Below are positions 25,056 through 33,608 of a DNA stretch of 64,000 nucleotides, piece after piece. Positions within the stretch are counted from its first letter, which is position 1. Each line of letters opens with the position of its first letter. Position numbers and translations under genes: made by a program. Source of the stretch: an uncultured Aquimarina sp. GTDB taxonomy: Bacteria > Bacteroidota > Bacteroidia > Flavobacteriales > Flavobacteriaceae. The stretch covers positions 124,001-188,000 of the forward strand of contig CANNBP010000001.1 of assembly GCA_947502885.1 (NCBI GenBank), read 5' to 3'. The notes under the pieces are model-generated. The model searched no databases. It was given only the letters and a program-made list of their open reading frames with translations, and was not told the origin of the DNA.

Positions 25056-26294
25056 TTAATTTTTGATGGAATAATTTAATTCAAATACTTCTAATGTAAA
25101 ATATGGGATTGCAGATAATAGATGATCAAAAATATCTGCCATAATTTTTTCATAATTTTTCCATTCTTTGTCATTGCTAAAAGCATAGATTTCTAATGGT
25201 ATCCCTTGTGGTGATGGTGCTAGTTGGCGACTCATAATCGTCATTTCTTGATTAACATAAGGGTGGTTTTTTAAATATAATTCTACATACTCTCTAAAAA
25301 CTCCCATATTAGTTAAGTTTCGCCCATTTATAAGTGTACTCTTATCAATATTTTCATCTTGATTAAAAGTATCAATTTCTTGTTGAATATTTTTAAGATA
25401 TTGACTGATCAGTCCAATTTTTTGCAATTTCAAAACTTCATCATTCGATAAAAAACGAATACTAGATGTAGTTATTATTATTGATCTTTTAATTCGACGT
25501 CCACCAGAATCCATCATACCTCTCCAGTTCCTGAAAGATTCAGATGTTAGGTGGTAGGTTGGTATGGTTGTTATAGTTTTATCAAAGTTTTGTACTTTAA
25601 CTGAAGATAAGTTTATTTCTACTACGTCTCCATCTGCACCATATTTTTCCATAGTTATCCAATCTCCAATTCTTACAGTATCATTAACAGCTACTTGAAT
25701 GCTCGCAACAAACCCCATTATAGTGTCTTTAAAAATCAACAAAATTACTGCAGACATTGCTCCAAGAGCCGTTAAAAACGTCCAAATTGACTTCCCTGTA
25801 ATGGTAGAAAACATAAAAATAGCTCCAATAAACCAAACAAAAATCATGAATACTTGTACATAGCTATCTATTGGTTTGTCTTTGAAAGAGTTTAATGATT
25901 TTAAGAAGTCCTTGAATGTTCTTAAGATGCTTCTTAAAATCCAAATGACTAATAAAATAGTCATGATATCAAAAAATATTTTTAAATACTTTTCTGCGGT
26001 ATGAAACTCAGAAAACAACATAGGTACAATCCATATGGTTATGGATAAAGGCACAATATGAGCTAGATAATCAAAGGTTTTATTTTTTACTAAATAATCA
26101 TCAAATACATTTTTAGATTTAGAGGCATACTTTTTAAATATGGCTATAAAAACTTTTTTTATGACAATATCGATTATAAATAAGACAACTATGAGTATAC
26201 TTATGCAGATGATTAGGTTTAAATATTCTGAAATACTTTCAGAAAGCCCTTTAGAGACAAAAAGATTATAGAAGTAACGCGTTAAATCTTTCAT
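25056..26294 (-). CDS. YbdG-like mechanosensitive ion channel (MscS superfamily)
   Basis: Starting at the ATG at 26294 gives 412 residues. An in-frame Met at 26387 is rejected as the start because it lies inside the perfect terminator hairpin of the upstream TonB receptor gene. The protein has about five membrane helices, then an MscS beta domain (VNDTVRIGDWITMEKYGADGDVVEINLSS). The segment RNWRGMMDSGGRRIKRSI is the signature of the YbdG miniconductance branch, and DKTITTIPTYHL also matches it. YbdG gates weakly and adapts cells to mild osmotic shock; function here is by homology. It is followed after 12 nt by a DUF3817 gene. Confidence 0.9.
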   Translation of the reverse strand: MKDLTRYFYNLFVSKGLSESISEYLNLIICISILIVVLFIIDIVIKKVFIAIFKKYASKSKNVFDDYLVKNKTFDYLAHIVPLSITIWIVPMLFSEFHTAEKYLKIFFDIMTILLVIWILRSILRTFKDFLKSLNSFKDKPIDSYVQVFMIFVWFIGAIFMFSTITGKSIWTFLTALGAMSAVILLIFKDTIMGFVASIQVAVNDTVRIGDWITMEKYGADGDVVEINLSSVKVQNFDKTITTIPTYHLTSESFRNWRGMMDSGGRRIKRSIIITTSSIRFLSNDEVLKLQKIGLISQYLKNIQQEIDTFNQDENIDKSTLINGRNLTNMGVFREYVELYLKNHPYVNQEMTIMSRQLAPSPQGIPLEIYAFSNDKEWKNYEKIMADIFDHLLSAIPYFTLEVFELNYSIKN

Positions 26295-26370
26295 ATGTAT
26301 GAAAAAAAGAGGTGTATTAGTCAGACAAATAAAGTAAAAGATTTTTGGTATTAAAAGGTTATTATAAAAA

Positions 26371-26404
26371 AACATCGCTTTGTTCACATAAACAAAGCGA
26401 TGTT
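26371..26404 (-). terminator. Rho-independent terminator of the TonB receptor gene
   Basis: A perfect 14-bp stem (AACATCGCTTTGTT at 26371-26384 and its complement at 26391-26404) has a 6-nt loop and a minus-strand run of seven T. It lies 23 nt past the receptor stop. Confidence 0.9.
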
Positions 26405-26426
26405 AACAGTTTTATTTAATCTTGAA

Positions 26427-29300
26427 TTATAATTTATAAACTAGAGATAGATTAAATAATGTACCTAATTGACTAAAATGATAGCCATCATATGTCATTT
26501 GCGAATAACGTTGATTAAAGGTAATTAGGTTAGAATTACTTTTTACTTGAGCAGGATCATTTAAAACAGCATCTCCAGCTGCATTAAGTGCTTTAAATTC
26601 CCATTCTGGAAGTACGTTAAGTATGTTATTTACATTTACTACTACAGTTAATTTATCTGTTGCCTCAAAATTAATTCCTAAGTCTGTAACAATTTTGGGT
26701 ATAAATTCTGTTTTTAGATTAGAATCAAGACCTTGTTGTCTAAAAGTTGTTTTTCCAAAATAAGTGTTATTTAAAGAAAAATCGAATTTACCTATTTCGT
26801 AATTTGCACCTAAAATCCATTTGGTTTTAGGTCTCGATGTAAAGAATAATGCTTCTTGGGTATCATTTACAACAGATTGACCTGCACTTGCCACTAGAGC
26901 TGGATTATTTACGTTTCCTTCTCGTTCATTATCAATAGTATAATTACCAGAAAGACTAAAACCAAGTTCACCATTTGCAAGAGCTATATTTCTGTAATTA
27001 GCAACAACATCGATACCTGATGTTCTTGTATCAATAGCATTAACAAAGAAACTTACATCAGATAGATTATTATCTTGTAGTACCTGATCCAGAGAAGTAT
27101 TTCCCGCATCTGTCCCGCTAATTTCGGTACTTAAAACAATTCTATCTTTAACTTCAATATTATAATAATCAACAGTGAAATTGATATTTCTATTAATCTT
27201 AGCTCCAATACCAACAGTTATGTTTGTTGATTCTTCTGCATCTAACTTTGGAATATTAAGTAATTTTGCTTGAGGAGATACATTATTTACTAAACCACCT
27301 ACTTGTATCCCAGATCCAGGAACGAAACTATATTGAGCCTTTTGGGTATAAATTTGATGTAGGGTAGGAGCTCTAAATCCTGTTGAAATAGAAGCTCTAA
27401 GCGTAAGTTTATCTTCTAAGAATTTGTATCGAGAACTTAGTTTCCAAACAAAAGCTTCTCCAAAATCACTATAATCCTCTAAACGGACAGTACCATTTAC
27501 AAGAAAATCTTCTGTAATATCTGCAGATATATCAAAGTAACCACCAAAATTATATCGGTTAAATTTCCCAGAGTTTTCAGGCCTGTTACCAGCAAATGAG
27601 TCTGCACCACCACCATCATAAGAAGCCAAATCTCCTTCAATTATTTCAAAGGTTTCTGTTCTAAACTCAGTACCAAATCCAATACTAACATTGTCAGTAA
27701 TTAGTTTTGCAATATCGATGTTTCCAACATTATGAGTAAATTTAGTTCCTCCTGGATCAAAAGATATAGGGCTATTTTCTCTATAGAGTTCGATAGGAGA
27801 GAATTCTTCTCCTGGATCAGCAACTCCATTTTCGTTGGCATCATTAAAACTTGGTACAAATACAGCATTACGGTTATGAGAATTACTTACTGTATATGTT
27901 TGGGTATTTCCACCAGTGGTATAACTTAAATCATAATTCCAACCATCTTTTTTGGTTTTAAAACCAATGGTAGCATTGTAATCATTAAGGTCACCTTCAA
28001 ATGTAGGTACATAACCCACATAGTTTCCGCCAGAACCATTAGGGAAAAACTTGTTTAAATACGGAAAATAATCCACCCCTTCAACATCATCAGGGTTAAA
28101 CGCTTGAGATCTTCTCCAATAAGGTGTTCTGTAGTTTGCAAAACTATTTACTTTTTTATATACATATGCTGCATTCATGTAAATATTGGTATTATCATTG
28201 ATATCATATCCTCCGTTAACCAAAAATTTTGCAGCAGCTGTTTCTGGTGAACCATTTATGTTTCCTGCATCAGGAAATTGATTTAAAAAACTATTAACAG
28301 AAGCTCGCCCCGCATTATTTCCGGTAATAATATTGGCAGCATCTGGTTTTGGTGTTCCATCATCATTGTTTGGATTAACAAAAACAAAATCAGCAAATTC
28401 TCCATCTGCATCCACAGTACCAGGTCTGTTAGCAAGGCTTACTTTTGAAAAATCGACAGTGTAATTAAAGAAACCTTTGTCTTCACCAATGGTAGCACCA
28501 TTATTTAGACTAATACCGATTGTTTCTCCATCTCCTTCAGACGTAATGCCCGTTCTTAAAGTAACAGATCCTTCGTCAGGATTATCTTTTAAAATAATGT
28601 TCATTACTCCTGCAATAGCATCAGATCCATATTGGGCAGATGCTCCATCTCTTAGAATTTCTACACGTTTTATGGCATCTGTTGGGATTGCAGAAATATC
28701 TGCACCTGTTTCACCTCTACCTGGAGATGTCTGCGTATAAAGTAATGCACTCAAGTTTTTACGTTTACCATTGATAAGAACTAATGTTCTACTAGGTCCC
28801 ATATTTCTAATTTCATATGGATCTAATAAAGACGTAGCATCATTAACTGGTGTTTGTACGGTATTAAAAGAAGGGATTTTGTATTGTAATGCTTTGTCAA
28901 ATGTGATTTGACCTGTAGATGCGAGTTCCTTAGCTGGTAATACATCTACAGGAAGAGAAGAGGTAGTATTACTTCGCGGTAATGCTCTTGATCCAACCAA
29001 GATAATTTCTTCTAATTCTGATCCACTTGCTAGAGTTATATTTATTGTTTGTTGTGACCCCACAACGACTTCTTGAGTATCAAATCCTACGTAACTAAAT
29101 ACCAAAGTACTTTCAGGATTTACTTCGATACTGTATTTACCATCAAAGTCGGTAGAAGAACCATTGTTAGTTCCTTTTTCGGCAATGTTTACACCGGGTA
29201 ATGGGGAGCCGTCAGAGTCTTTCACTACACCTGATACAGTCTGTTGAGCAAAGATCAGATTGGTGAATAAGCCAAATAAAATAATTGTGATTTGTTTCAT
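26427..29300 (-). CDS. TonB-dependent outer membrane receptor
   Basis: The 957-residue product has a signal peptide (about 1-18, FGLFTNLIFAQ), a CarboxypepD_reg-like beta domain (about 20-95; GVVKDSDGSPLPGVNIAEKG), a plug domain (about 110-240; DILRDGASAQYGSDAIAGVM) and a 22-strand outer membrane barrel. A TonB-box-like ELEEIILVGSR (about 95-105) precedes the plug. The last strand ends in LGTLFNLSLVYKL with the usual terminal aromatic pattern. It imports an unknown ligand (siderophore, vitamin, peptide or oligosaccharide) using TonB energy. It lacks a SusD partner, so it is not of the SusCD type. A terminator follows the gene. A single gene unit is likely. Confidence 0.94.
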   Translation of the reverse strand: MKQITIILFGLFTNLIFAQQTVSGVVKDSDGSPLPGVNIAEKGTNNGSSTDFDGKYSIEVNPESTLVFSYVGFDTQEVVVGSQQTINITLASGSELEEIILVGSRALPRSNTTSSLPVDVLPAKELASTGQITFDKALQYKIPSFNTVQTPVNDATSLLDPYEIRNMGPSRTLVLINGKRKNLSALLYTQTSPGRGETGADISAIPTDAIKRVEILRDGASAQYGSDAIAGVMNIILKDNPDEGSVTLRTGITSEGDGETIGISLNNGATIGEDKGFFNYTVDFSKVSLANRPGTVDADGEFADFVFVNPNNDDGTPKPDAANIITGNNAGRASVNSFLNQFPDAGNINGSPETAAAKFLVNGGYDINDNTNIYMNAAYVYKKVNSFANYRTPYWRRSQAFNPDDVEGVDYFPYLNKFFPNGSGGNYVGYVPTFEGDLNDYNATIGFKTKKDGWNYDLSYTTGGNTQTYTVSNSHNRNAVFVPSFNDANENGVADPGEEFSPIELYRENSPISFDPGGTKFTHNVGNIDIAKLITDNVSIGFGTEFRTETFEIIEGDLASYDGGGADSFAGNRPENSGKFNRYNFGGYFDISADITEDFLVNGTVRLEDYSDFGEAFVWKLSSRYKFLEDKLTLRASISTGFRAPTLHQIYTQKAQYSFVPGSGIQVGGLVNNVSPQAKLLNIPKLDAEESTNITVGIGAKINRNINFTVDYYNIEVKDRIVLSTEISGTDAGNTSLDQVLQDNNLSDVSFFVNAIDTRTSGIDVVANYRNIALANGELGFSLSGNYTIDNEREGNVNNPALVASAGQSVVNDTQEALFFTSRPKTKWILGANYEIGKFDFSLNNTYFGKTTFRQQGLDSNLKTEFIPKIVTDLGINFEATDKLTVVVNVNNILNVLPEWEFKALNAAGDAVLNDPAQVKSNSNLITFNQRYSQMTYDGYHFSQLGTLFNLSLVYKL

Positions 29301-29398
29301 ATAATAGTATTTATTTAAGATGATTTGACCTTAAATATATTCAAAAACAATCTCATTATCAGATAATTTTAAAAGTTTTTATACTTTATTACCAAAAA

Positions 29399-29420
29399 AA
29401 CCGGGCCAAAAAGCCCGGTT
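29399..29420 (-). terminator. Rho-independent terminator of the 172-residue secreted protein gene
   Basis: AACCGGGC (29399-29406) pairs with GCCCGGTT (29413-29420) around a 6-nt loop, followed on the minus strand by a run of seven T. It is GC-rich against a very AT-rich background. Confidence 0.88.
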
Positions 29421-29451
29421 AATATAGTATCTGTTAATGATTTAAACTTAT

Positions 29452-29970
29452 TTAATTGGCACTATAAATTGTAGTCACTATTTGATCCATTTGTGTATTA
29501 AAAGTTTCTACTACAAAATTCTTATTTGAATCAAAATGCCCCAGAGAGTTATCTTTATCTCCAAGGTTGACCATATAATAAGTACTGCTTAGTTTTCTTA
29601 CTTTGGCTTGTTTATCGGGTTTGTCAGAAAATGTCATAACGATTAACCCTTTTTCATCTGTGGTCATCGTGTATTTTCCCATATTAGAAGCAGAATGAGA
29701 TTTTTGTACAGCTACTTCTTCGTCTGTGTATACTGCAGTTTGATTAGTTTTACCTTCATCTCCTGGGTTAAGCTTAATTTTACTTTTCTTGGTAATAACT
29801 TCTTCTTTGGTGATTACTTTTTCTTCACCATTAGCACCTTTTATTCTAATAGTCTTGGTTACTATCTCTTGAGATGAATTTTCTTTACCTTCTTCTCCTT
29901 CTGATTGTGCGTAGTTTACTGCGGTGGCCATTATTAACACCAAAGTAAATAGAGTTTTAAATTTTTTCAT
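29452..29970 (-). CDS. Secreted or periplasmic protein of unknown function
   Basis: The 172-residue product has a clear signal peptide (about 1-21, FTLVLIMATAVNYAQ). The mature N-terminal part (22-85) is very polar, rich in Lys, Glu and Thr with repeated ITKEEV/ITKKSK segments, and is probably disordered. A compact C-terminal half (about 95-172) contains GKYTMTTDEKGLIVMTFSDK and SSTYYMVNLGDKDNSLGHF, alternating strands with aromatic residues. I recognise no family. No lipobox is present, so it is periplasmic or secreted. It is a single gene, upstream of a clean terminator and divergent from ychF. Confidence 0.72.
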   Translation of the reverse strand: MKKFKTLFTLVLIMATAVNYAQSEGEEGKENSSQEIVTKTIRIKGANGEEKVITKEEVITKKSKIKLNPGDEGKTNQTAVYTDEEVAVQKSHSASNMGKYTMTTDEKGLIVMTFSDKPDKQAKVRKLSSTYYMVNLGDKDNSLGHFDSNKNFVVETFNTQMDQIVTTIYSAN

Positions 29971-30110
29971 GACTTGTTAATTTGAAATTAAAATTACAAA
30001 AAATGTAAAAACTAGAAAAAGTAGCATGAGGATAAATGATATAATCTAAGTTTATGAATGCTCATTTAAGTTAATAAAAGTATAGAAAATAAAATCTAAT
30101 TGGATCTGTA

Positions 30111-30143
30111 TTTGTTTACTATGTATGAATACTCTTATCTTTG
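30111..30143 (+). promoter_or_regulatory. Candidate ychF promoter (TTTG, 21 nt, TATCTTTG)
   Basis: TTTG at 30111-30114 and TATCTTTG at 30136-30143 fit the Bacteroidota -33/-7 consensus with a 21-nt spacer. The start codon lies 59 nt downstream. This is the best promoter match I found in the window. Confidence 0.5.
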
Positions 30144-30202
30144 CAATCTTAAAATTTGGAATAGTCTTTTAAGAATATTCTAATCATTATAATATACGTA
30201 CC

Positions 30203-31297
30203 ATGAAAGCAGGAATCGTAGGATTACCAAATGTAGGGAAATCAACCTTATTTAATTGTTTGTCTAATGCAAAAGCGCAAAGTGCAAATTTTCCATTTTG
30301 TACAATAGAACCCAATGTTGGTGTTGTGAATATACCAGATCCTAGGTTAGAAAAATTAGAGGAGTTAGTAAATCCAGAAAAAGTTATCCCTGCAACTGTA
30401 GAGATTGTCGATATTGCAGGCTTAGTAAAAGGAGCTAGTAAAGGAGAGGGATTAGGAAATCAGTTTTTAGGTAATATTAGAGAGACTGATGCTATTATTC
30501 ATGTATTACGTTGTTTTGATAATGATAATATCGTTCATGTCGATGGATCTGTAGATCCTATTAGAGATAAAGAAACAATTGATATAGAATTACAGCTAAA
30601 GGATCTTGAAACGTTGGATAAGAAACTTGATAAAATCAAGAGAGCAGCAAAAACAGGTAATAAAGAAGCGCAAAAAGAAGAAGCAGTTCTTTTAAAGCTA
30701 AAAGATGGTTTAGAGGCTGGTACCTCGGTAAGAGCTGTTGATGTTTCTGAAGATGACCATTTGGCTTATGTAAGACCATTACAGTTTATTACTGATAAGC
30801 CTGTAATGTATGTTTGTAATGTTGATGAGAGTGCAGCTGTAAGCGGAAATGATTATGTAAACAAAGTAAAAGAAACCGTAGCCAATGAAAATGCAGAAGT
30901 GATAGTGTTAGCAGTAGGAACAGAAGCTGATATTACAGAATTGGAAGATTATGAGGAAAGACAATTATTTTTGCAAGACATGGGCTTAGAAGAGCCGGGA
31001 GCTTCTGTATTGATACGTGCAGCCTATAAATTGTTAAATCAACAAACGTATTTTACTGCAGGAGTAAAGGAGGTACGTGCATGGACAGTAACTATTGGTG
31101 CTACTGCTCCACAAGCAGCTGGTGTAATACATACAGATTTTGAAAAAGGATTTATTCGCGCAGAAGTTATTAAATATGACGACTTTGTAGAATACGGTAG
31201 CGAAGCTAAAGTAAAAGAAGCAGGTAAGCTTGGAGTAGAAGGAAAATCATACGTTGTTAATGATGGAGATGTAATGCATTTCCTATTCAATGTATAA
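30203..31297 (+). CDS. ychF: Redox-regulated ATPase YchF (Obg-like)
   Basis: The 364-residue protein belongs to the OBG-family P-loop ATPases. G1 reads GLPNVGKST (7-15); [20 protein letters not shown] (G3 and following) is a YchF hallmark; and NVDE replaces the NKxD of true GTPases, in keeping with ATP preference. A coiled-coil arm (about 130-175) and a C-terminal TGS domain follow ([30 protein letters not shown]). YchF binds ribosomes and modulates stress responses, including catalase activity in E. coli. Length matches the family. It appears as a single gene with its own promoter and terminator. Confidence 0.97.
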   Translation: MKAGIVGLPNVGKSTLFNCLSNAKAQSANFPFCTIEPNVGVVNIPDPRLEKLEELVNPEKVIPATVEIVDIAGLVKGASKGEGLGNQFLGNIRETDAIIHVLRCFDNDNIVHVDGSVDPIRDKETIDIELQLKDLETLDKKLDKIKRAAKTGNKEAQKEEAVLLKLKDGLEAGTSVRAVDVSEDDHLAYVRPLQFITDKPVMYVCNVDESAAVSGNDYVNKVKETVANENAEVIVLAVGTEADITELEDYEERQLFLQDMGLEEPGASVLIRAAYKLLNQQTYFTAGVKEVRAWTVTIGATAPQAAGVIHTDFEKGFIRAEVIKYDDFVEYGSEAKVKEAGKLGVEGKSYVVNDGDVMHFLFNV

Positions 31298-31319
31298 ATA
31301 TGATATTGTTAGTTTGGAT

Positions 31320-31352
31320 AAAAAACCTCTTAGTTGTACTAAGAGGTTTTTT
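31320..31352 (+). terminator. Rho-independent terminator of ychF
   Basis: Arms 31320-31334 and 31338-31352 pair with a 3-nt loop, centred on ACCTCTTAGT, followed by T residues. It lies 23 nt past the ychF stop. Confidence 0.88.
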
Positions 31353-31416
31353 TGGGCATTGTAATTTCTGAAGGTTATACTTTTTTTGATAAAAAACGCA
31401 AGTCTACTTTTACATA

Positions 31417-32304
31417 ATGCAAAATTCTAATATTTTTTCATCCGGAGTAGTTTTGGCTGTTGTTGGTGTTGTTTTATTTTCTGCTAAAGCAGTAATGGTT
31501 AAAATGGCATATCTATATAATGTGAGTACAGAACATTTATTATTGTTCAGGATGTTGTTTTCGTTACCGTTTTATATTGCAATTTTATTTATTAGTAAAT
31601 CACCTCAATATAAAGAGATTAAACTTTTGGATTATGGGTGGCTTATTTTTTTCGGATTTATTGGTTACTATTTAGCAAGTTATTTTGATTTTTTAGGTCT
31701 TCAGTATATAAAAGCTGGATTAGAGCGTATCATTTTGTTTATATATCCAACGTTGGTGTTAATTATTTCTAGAATATTTTTAAAAAAGAGAATAACCAAA
31801 CAACAAATATTTGCAATATTTATAACTTATTTTGGTGTATTAGCTTCTTTTTGGGGAGAATTACATTTTGAGGCTTCTCATCTATTTCTTGGCGGGTTTC
31901 TAATATTTATGAGCGCATTAACTTATGCAATGTATATCGTAGGTAGCGGTTGGCTTATTCCAAAATTTGGTACGATTAGGTTTACTTCATACGCAATGAT
32001 AATTGCTTCTTTATGTATTATTATTCAATATTTAATCTGGAATAGAGAGAATATTTTTGAGTATCCTGCAGAAGTTTATATTTTGGGGGTAATGATGGCT
32101 ATTTTTTCTACAATAATTCCTTCATATATGGTTTCATCTGCCATAGCTAAATTAGGAGCGTCTAATTTTTCAATTATCGCTAGTATTGGTCCAATATCTA
32201 CAATAATACTGGCATACTTTTTTTTAAACGAGAATTTATCTATGTTGCAAATACTTGGGGCTATAATCGTAATTTTAGGTATATACTATAGTCGAAAAAA
32301 ATAG
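31417..32304 (+). CDS. EamA/DMT-family transporter
   Basis: The 295-residue protein has about ten membrane helices in two EamA repeats (about 8-145 and 160-293). A typical signature is found late in each: YLASYFDFLGLQYIKAGLERIILFIYPTL and SAIAKLGASNFSIIASIGPISTIIL. DMT carriers export or import small metabolites such as amino acids or nucleobases; the substrate is not readable. It is an inner membrane protein. It converges on the lipid kinase gene with about 33 nt between stops. I saw no regulatory site. Confidence 0.9.
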   Translation: MQNSNIFSSGVVLAVVGVVLFSAKAVMVKMAYLYNVSTEHLLLFRMLFSLPFYIAILFISKSPQYKEIKLLDYGWLIFFGFIGYYLASYFDFLGLQYIKAGLERIILFIYPTLVLIISRIFLKKRITKQQIFAIFITYFGVLASFWGELHFEASHLFLGGFLIFMSALTYAMYIVGSGWLIPKFGTIRFTSYAMIIASLCIIIQYLIWNRENIFEYPAEVYILGVMMAIFSTIIPSYMVSSAIAKLGASNFSIIASIGPISTIILAYFFLNENLSMLQILGAIIVILGIYYSRKK

Positions 32305-32337
32305 GTGCTATTTATGTTTGCTTGATGAGACTGTATT

Positions 32338-33219
32338 TTAAGTGATTACATTTAAAGATTTTTCTTTTATGCCGATGGATAAGGTTTTATCTTCAATTTT
32401 GTAAAATTCACCATCTATTTGTATTTCAAAAATACTACCCATGTTACGATATAATTTAATGTGCTTTGTTTGATAAGATTCAGTCTTTTTTAGAATATGA
32501 TGTTTTTTAATCAACATTAATGTACCGAATAAGAGAATTTTGAGTTTACTAATTTGAGGAACGATTATGACATCTAATAGACCATCTTTTAACGAAGCTT
32601 TGGGGGTTAAACTTATCTTATATCCCAATTCGTTAGAGTTAGAAATAAAAACCATAAAGGGATTCAATAGTTTGGTTTTATCATCAATAGTTATTTCAAT
32701 TTCCTCTTGTTTTTGTAGCTCATTAAAAGACTTTAACGAAGCTTTAATATAGCATAGTAATGTTCTTGTACTTGAGTTTTCATAATTTTTAATAACATTA
32801 GAGTCGAACCCGATTCCTGCATTGCTAAAAAAGTAATTATTGTTTATACTGCCTACATCAATTTTTGTGATATTACGATCTTTAATAATTTCAATAGCTT
32901 TTTGTATAGTTTTTGGGATATTTAGGTTTGATGCTAATCCATTACCAGAACCAATGGGTATGATGCCTAAAGCAATTGAAGTGCCAACCAAACAAGATGC
33001 TACTTCATTAATAGTACCATCTCCGCCACAAGCAACAATTGTTGTTGCTCCTTCTGTAATTGATTCTTGTGTTAATTGAGTAGCGTGCTTTTTATGGTTA
33101 GAATATTTTAGGTGTAGTGTGAAATTTTCTTTTTCTAGGTATTTAGATAGCGATTTTTGTGTAATATCATTATTGCCAGAACCGGCTATGGGGTTAATTA
33201 TAAAATGTATGTTTTCCAA
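32338..33219 (-). CDS. Diacylglycerol kinase-family lipid kinase (YegS/DgkB-like)
   Basis: The 293-residue kinase opens with FIINPIAGSGNN (6-17), the nucleotide-binding loop ACGGDGTINEVAS and the GIIPIGSGNGLA motif. A typical late segment is DGLLDVIIV, followed by LYRNMGSIFEIQIDGEFYKIED. This family phosphorylates diacylglycerol or related lipids (sphingosine, ceramide, undecaprenol analogues). Length matches cytosolic single-domain members, so it acts at the inner membrane surface. The lipid is not known. It is divergent from the LTA synthase-like gene across a 389-nt gap. Confidence 0.92.
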   Translation of the reverse strand: MENIHFIINPIAGSGNNDITQKSLSKYLEKENFTLHLKYSNHKKHATQLTQESITEGATTIVACGGDGTINEVASCLVGTSIALGIIPIGSGNGLASNLNIPKTIQKAIEIIKDRNITKIDVGSINNNYFFSNAGIGFDSNVIKNYENSSTRTLLCYIKASLKSFNELQKQEEIEITIDDKTKLLNPFMVFISNSNELGYKISLTPKASLKDGLLDVIIVPQISKLKILLFGTLMLIKKHHILKKTESYQTKHIKLYRNMGSIFEIQIDGEFYKIEDKTLSIGIKEKSLNVIT

Positions 33220-33608
33220 TTAATTAGCATTTAAATAGATTCCTTAATTTATAAAAAACCTGAATAACAATGAGTTTGTGAGTAGCCAACAAATATACAC
33301 GGAAAATATTAAGAAAATTTTGGACACTGTTATGCGGCAATAATAGATTCAAATTTTGATCCTTTTAGAGTTATTGTCGAAATGAGATTATAATGTAGAC
33401 CGAAATAATAATTTTAAAACCATCTCTCTAGCTTATTAGCTATAATGCTAGAATAAAGGTTTAAAGCTGTAGTTTATAAGATTTTTGAGGACTTCTTTGA
33501 AATTATAAGTTATCTTGCCGTTTAATTTTTGAATATTTAACGATTTTTTAATAATAAAAACATGTTTTTTAGGTTTGGTTTTTATATAAAAAATAAAAAT
33601 AAAGTATA
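33220..33608. other. AT-rich intergenic region, no gene seen
   Basis: These 389 bases between divergent lipid kinase and sulfatase-like genes carry several short ORFs but none with family-like composition. I found no strong hairpin or repeat. Promoters for both flanks are expected here. Confidence 0.5.

Noticed and set aside
26295..26387. Extended N-terminus of the YbdG-like channel
   Set aside because: It would begin inside a rho-independent terminator stem and adds residues not expected for the family.
26427..29300. Sus-type polysaccharide utilisation locus
   Set aside because: The TonB receptor has no SusD partner and no adjacent glycoside hydrolase or sensor gene.
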